Source of the DNA: an uncultured Clostridium sp.
GTDB taxonomy: Bacteria > Bacillota > Clostridia > Oscillospirales > Acutalibacteraceae
DNA length: 6,463 bases
NCBI GenBank assembly: GCA_900547915.1
Contig: URIN01000092.1
Location: 1 to 6,463, forward strand
Reading direction: 5' to 3'
The position numbers were made by a program, and so were the translations under genes. Under the pieces are notes generated by a model. That model did no database searches. It was not told the origin of the DNA and saw nothing but the letters and a program-made list of their open reading frames with translations. Shown piece by piece: positions 6,415 to 6,463 of the stretch. The number at the start of each line of letters is the position of its first letter. The first letter of the stretch is position 1.

Positions 6415-6463
6415 CTGTCTCTTATACACATCTCCGAGCCCACGAGACGGACTCCTATCTCGT
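6415..6463 (+). other. Untrimmed Nextera P7/i7 adapter (synthetic)
   Basis: This is library adapter. Bases 6415-6433 are the Tn5 mosaic end (reverse complement of 29-47). Bases 6434-6448 (CCGAGCCCACGAGAC) are the Nextera read 2 adapter, 6449-6456 (GGACTCCT) occupy the i7 index position and match, from memory, index N705, and 6457-6463 (ATCTCGT) begin the P7 tail. Its orientation is the one expected for read 1 running through the end of a short fragment. Mask everything from 6415 on. Confidence 0.98.

Noticed and set aside
29..6433. Perfect 19-base terminal inverted repeats (29-47 and 6415-6433) enclosing the whole insert, like a 6.4 kb transposon.
   Set aside because: They are Tn5 mosaic ends engineered into Nextera adapters. 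Index and P5/P7 sequences lie directly outside them, and no transposase or cargo-type genes lie inside; the genes are core housekeeping.

Overview
The window is a metagenome- or isolate-style contig from a low- to mid-GC Gram-positive bacterium, most likely a member of the Clostridia (Bacillota). I infer this from the Asp23-family / fakA / recG gene order, the strong AGGAGG-type ribosome binding sites, a near-consensus vegetative promoter, and a lipoprotein-type solute-binding protein. I cannot place it at genus level from the sequence alone; the style fits gut Oscillospirales/Ruminococcaceae-like lineages, but that is only an impression.

Both ends are not genomic. Bases 1-47 are an untrimmed Nextera P5-side adapter (P5 tail, 8-base i5 index, Tn5 mosaic end). 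Bases 6415-6463 are the matching P7-side adapter (mosaic end, i7 index, P7 tail). The real insert is 48-6414, 6367 bases, and all genuine genes lie on the + strand.

Layout: (1) 48-695, the last 215 codons of a YmdB-family (TIGR00282-type) metallophosphoesterase whose first ~42 codons are cut off at the contig end. (2) 698-2191, an ABC-transporter family-5 solute-binding lipoprotein, 2 bases downstream and surely co-transcribed. (3) A 113-base gap with a near-consensus SigA promoter. (4) 2305-2661, an Asp23/Gls24-family (YloU-like) protein. (5) 2678-4333, fakA (YloV), the fatty acid kinase catalytic subunit. (6) 4335-6365, recG, the branched-DNA helicase. (7) 6392-6414, a hairpin after recG that looks like the near half of an intrinsic terminator, cut by the adapter.

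The last three genes form one tight operon (gaps of 16 and 1 bases) driven by the promoter at 2232-2260. The Asp23-fakA-recG neighbourhood is an old conserved Firmicutes linkage; in Bacillus subtilis the order is yloU-yloV-sdaAB-sdaAA-recG, so the serine dehydratase genes are absent here. FakA makes acyl-phosphate from fatty acids held by FakB proteins; RecG remodels stalled replication forks; no direct functional link between them is shown by the sequence.

I looked for an undescribed system and did not find one. This is ordinary core-genome sequence. The observations most worth acting on are the adapter contamination, which creates a false start for the first gene and mimics a transposon, and the truncated terminator.
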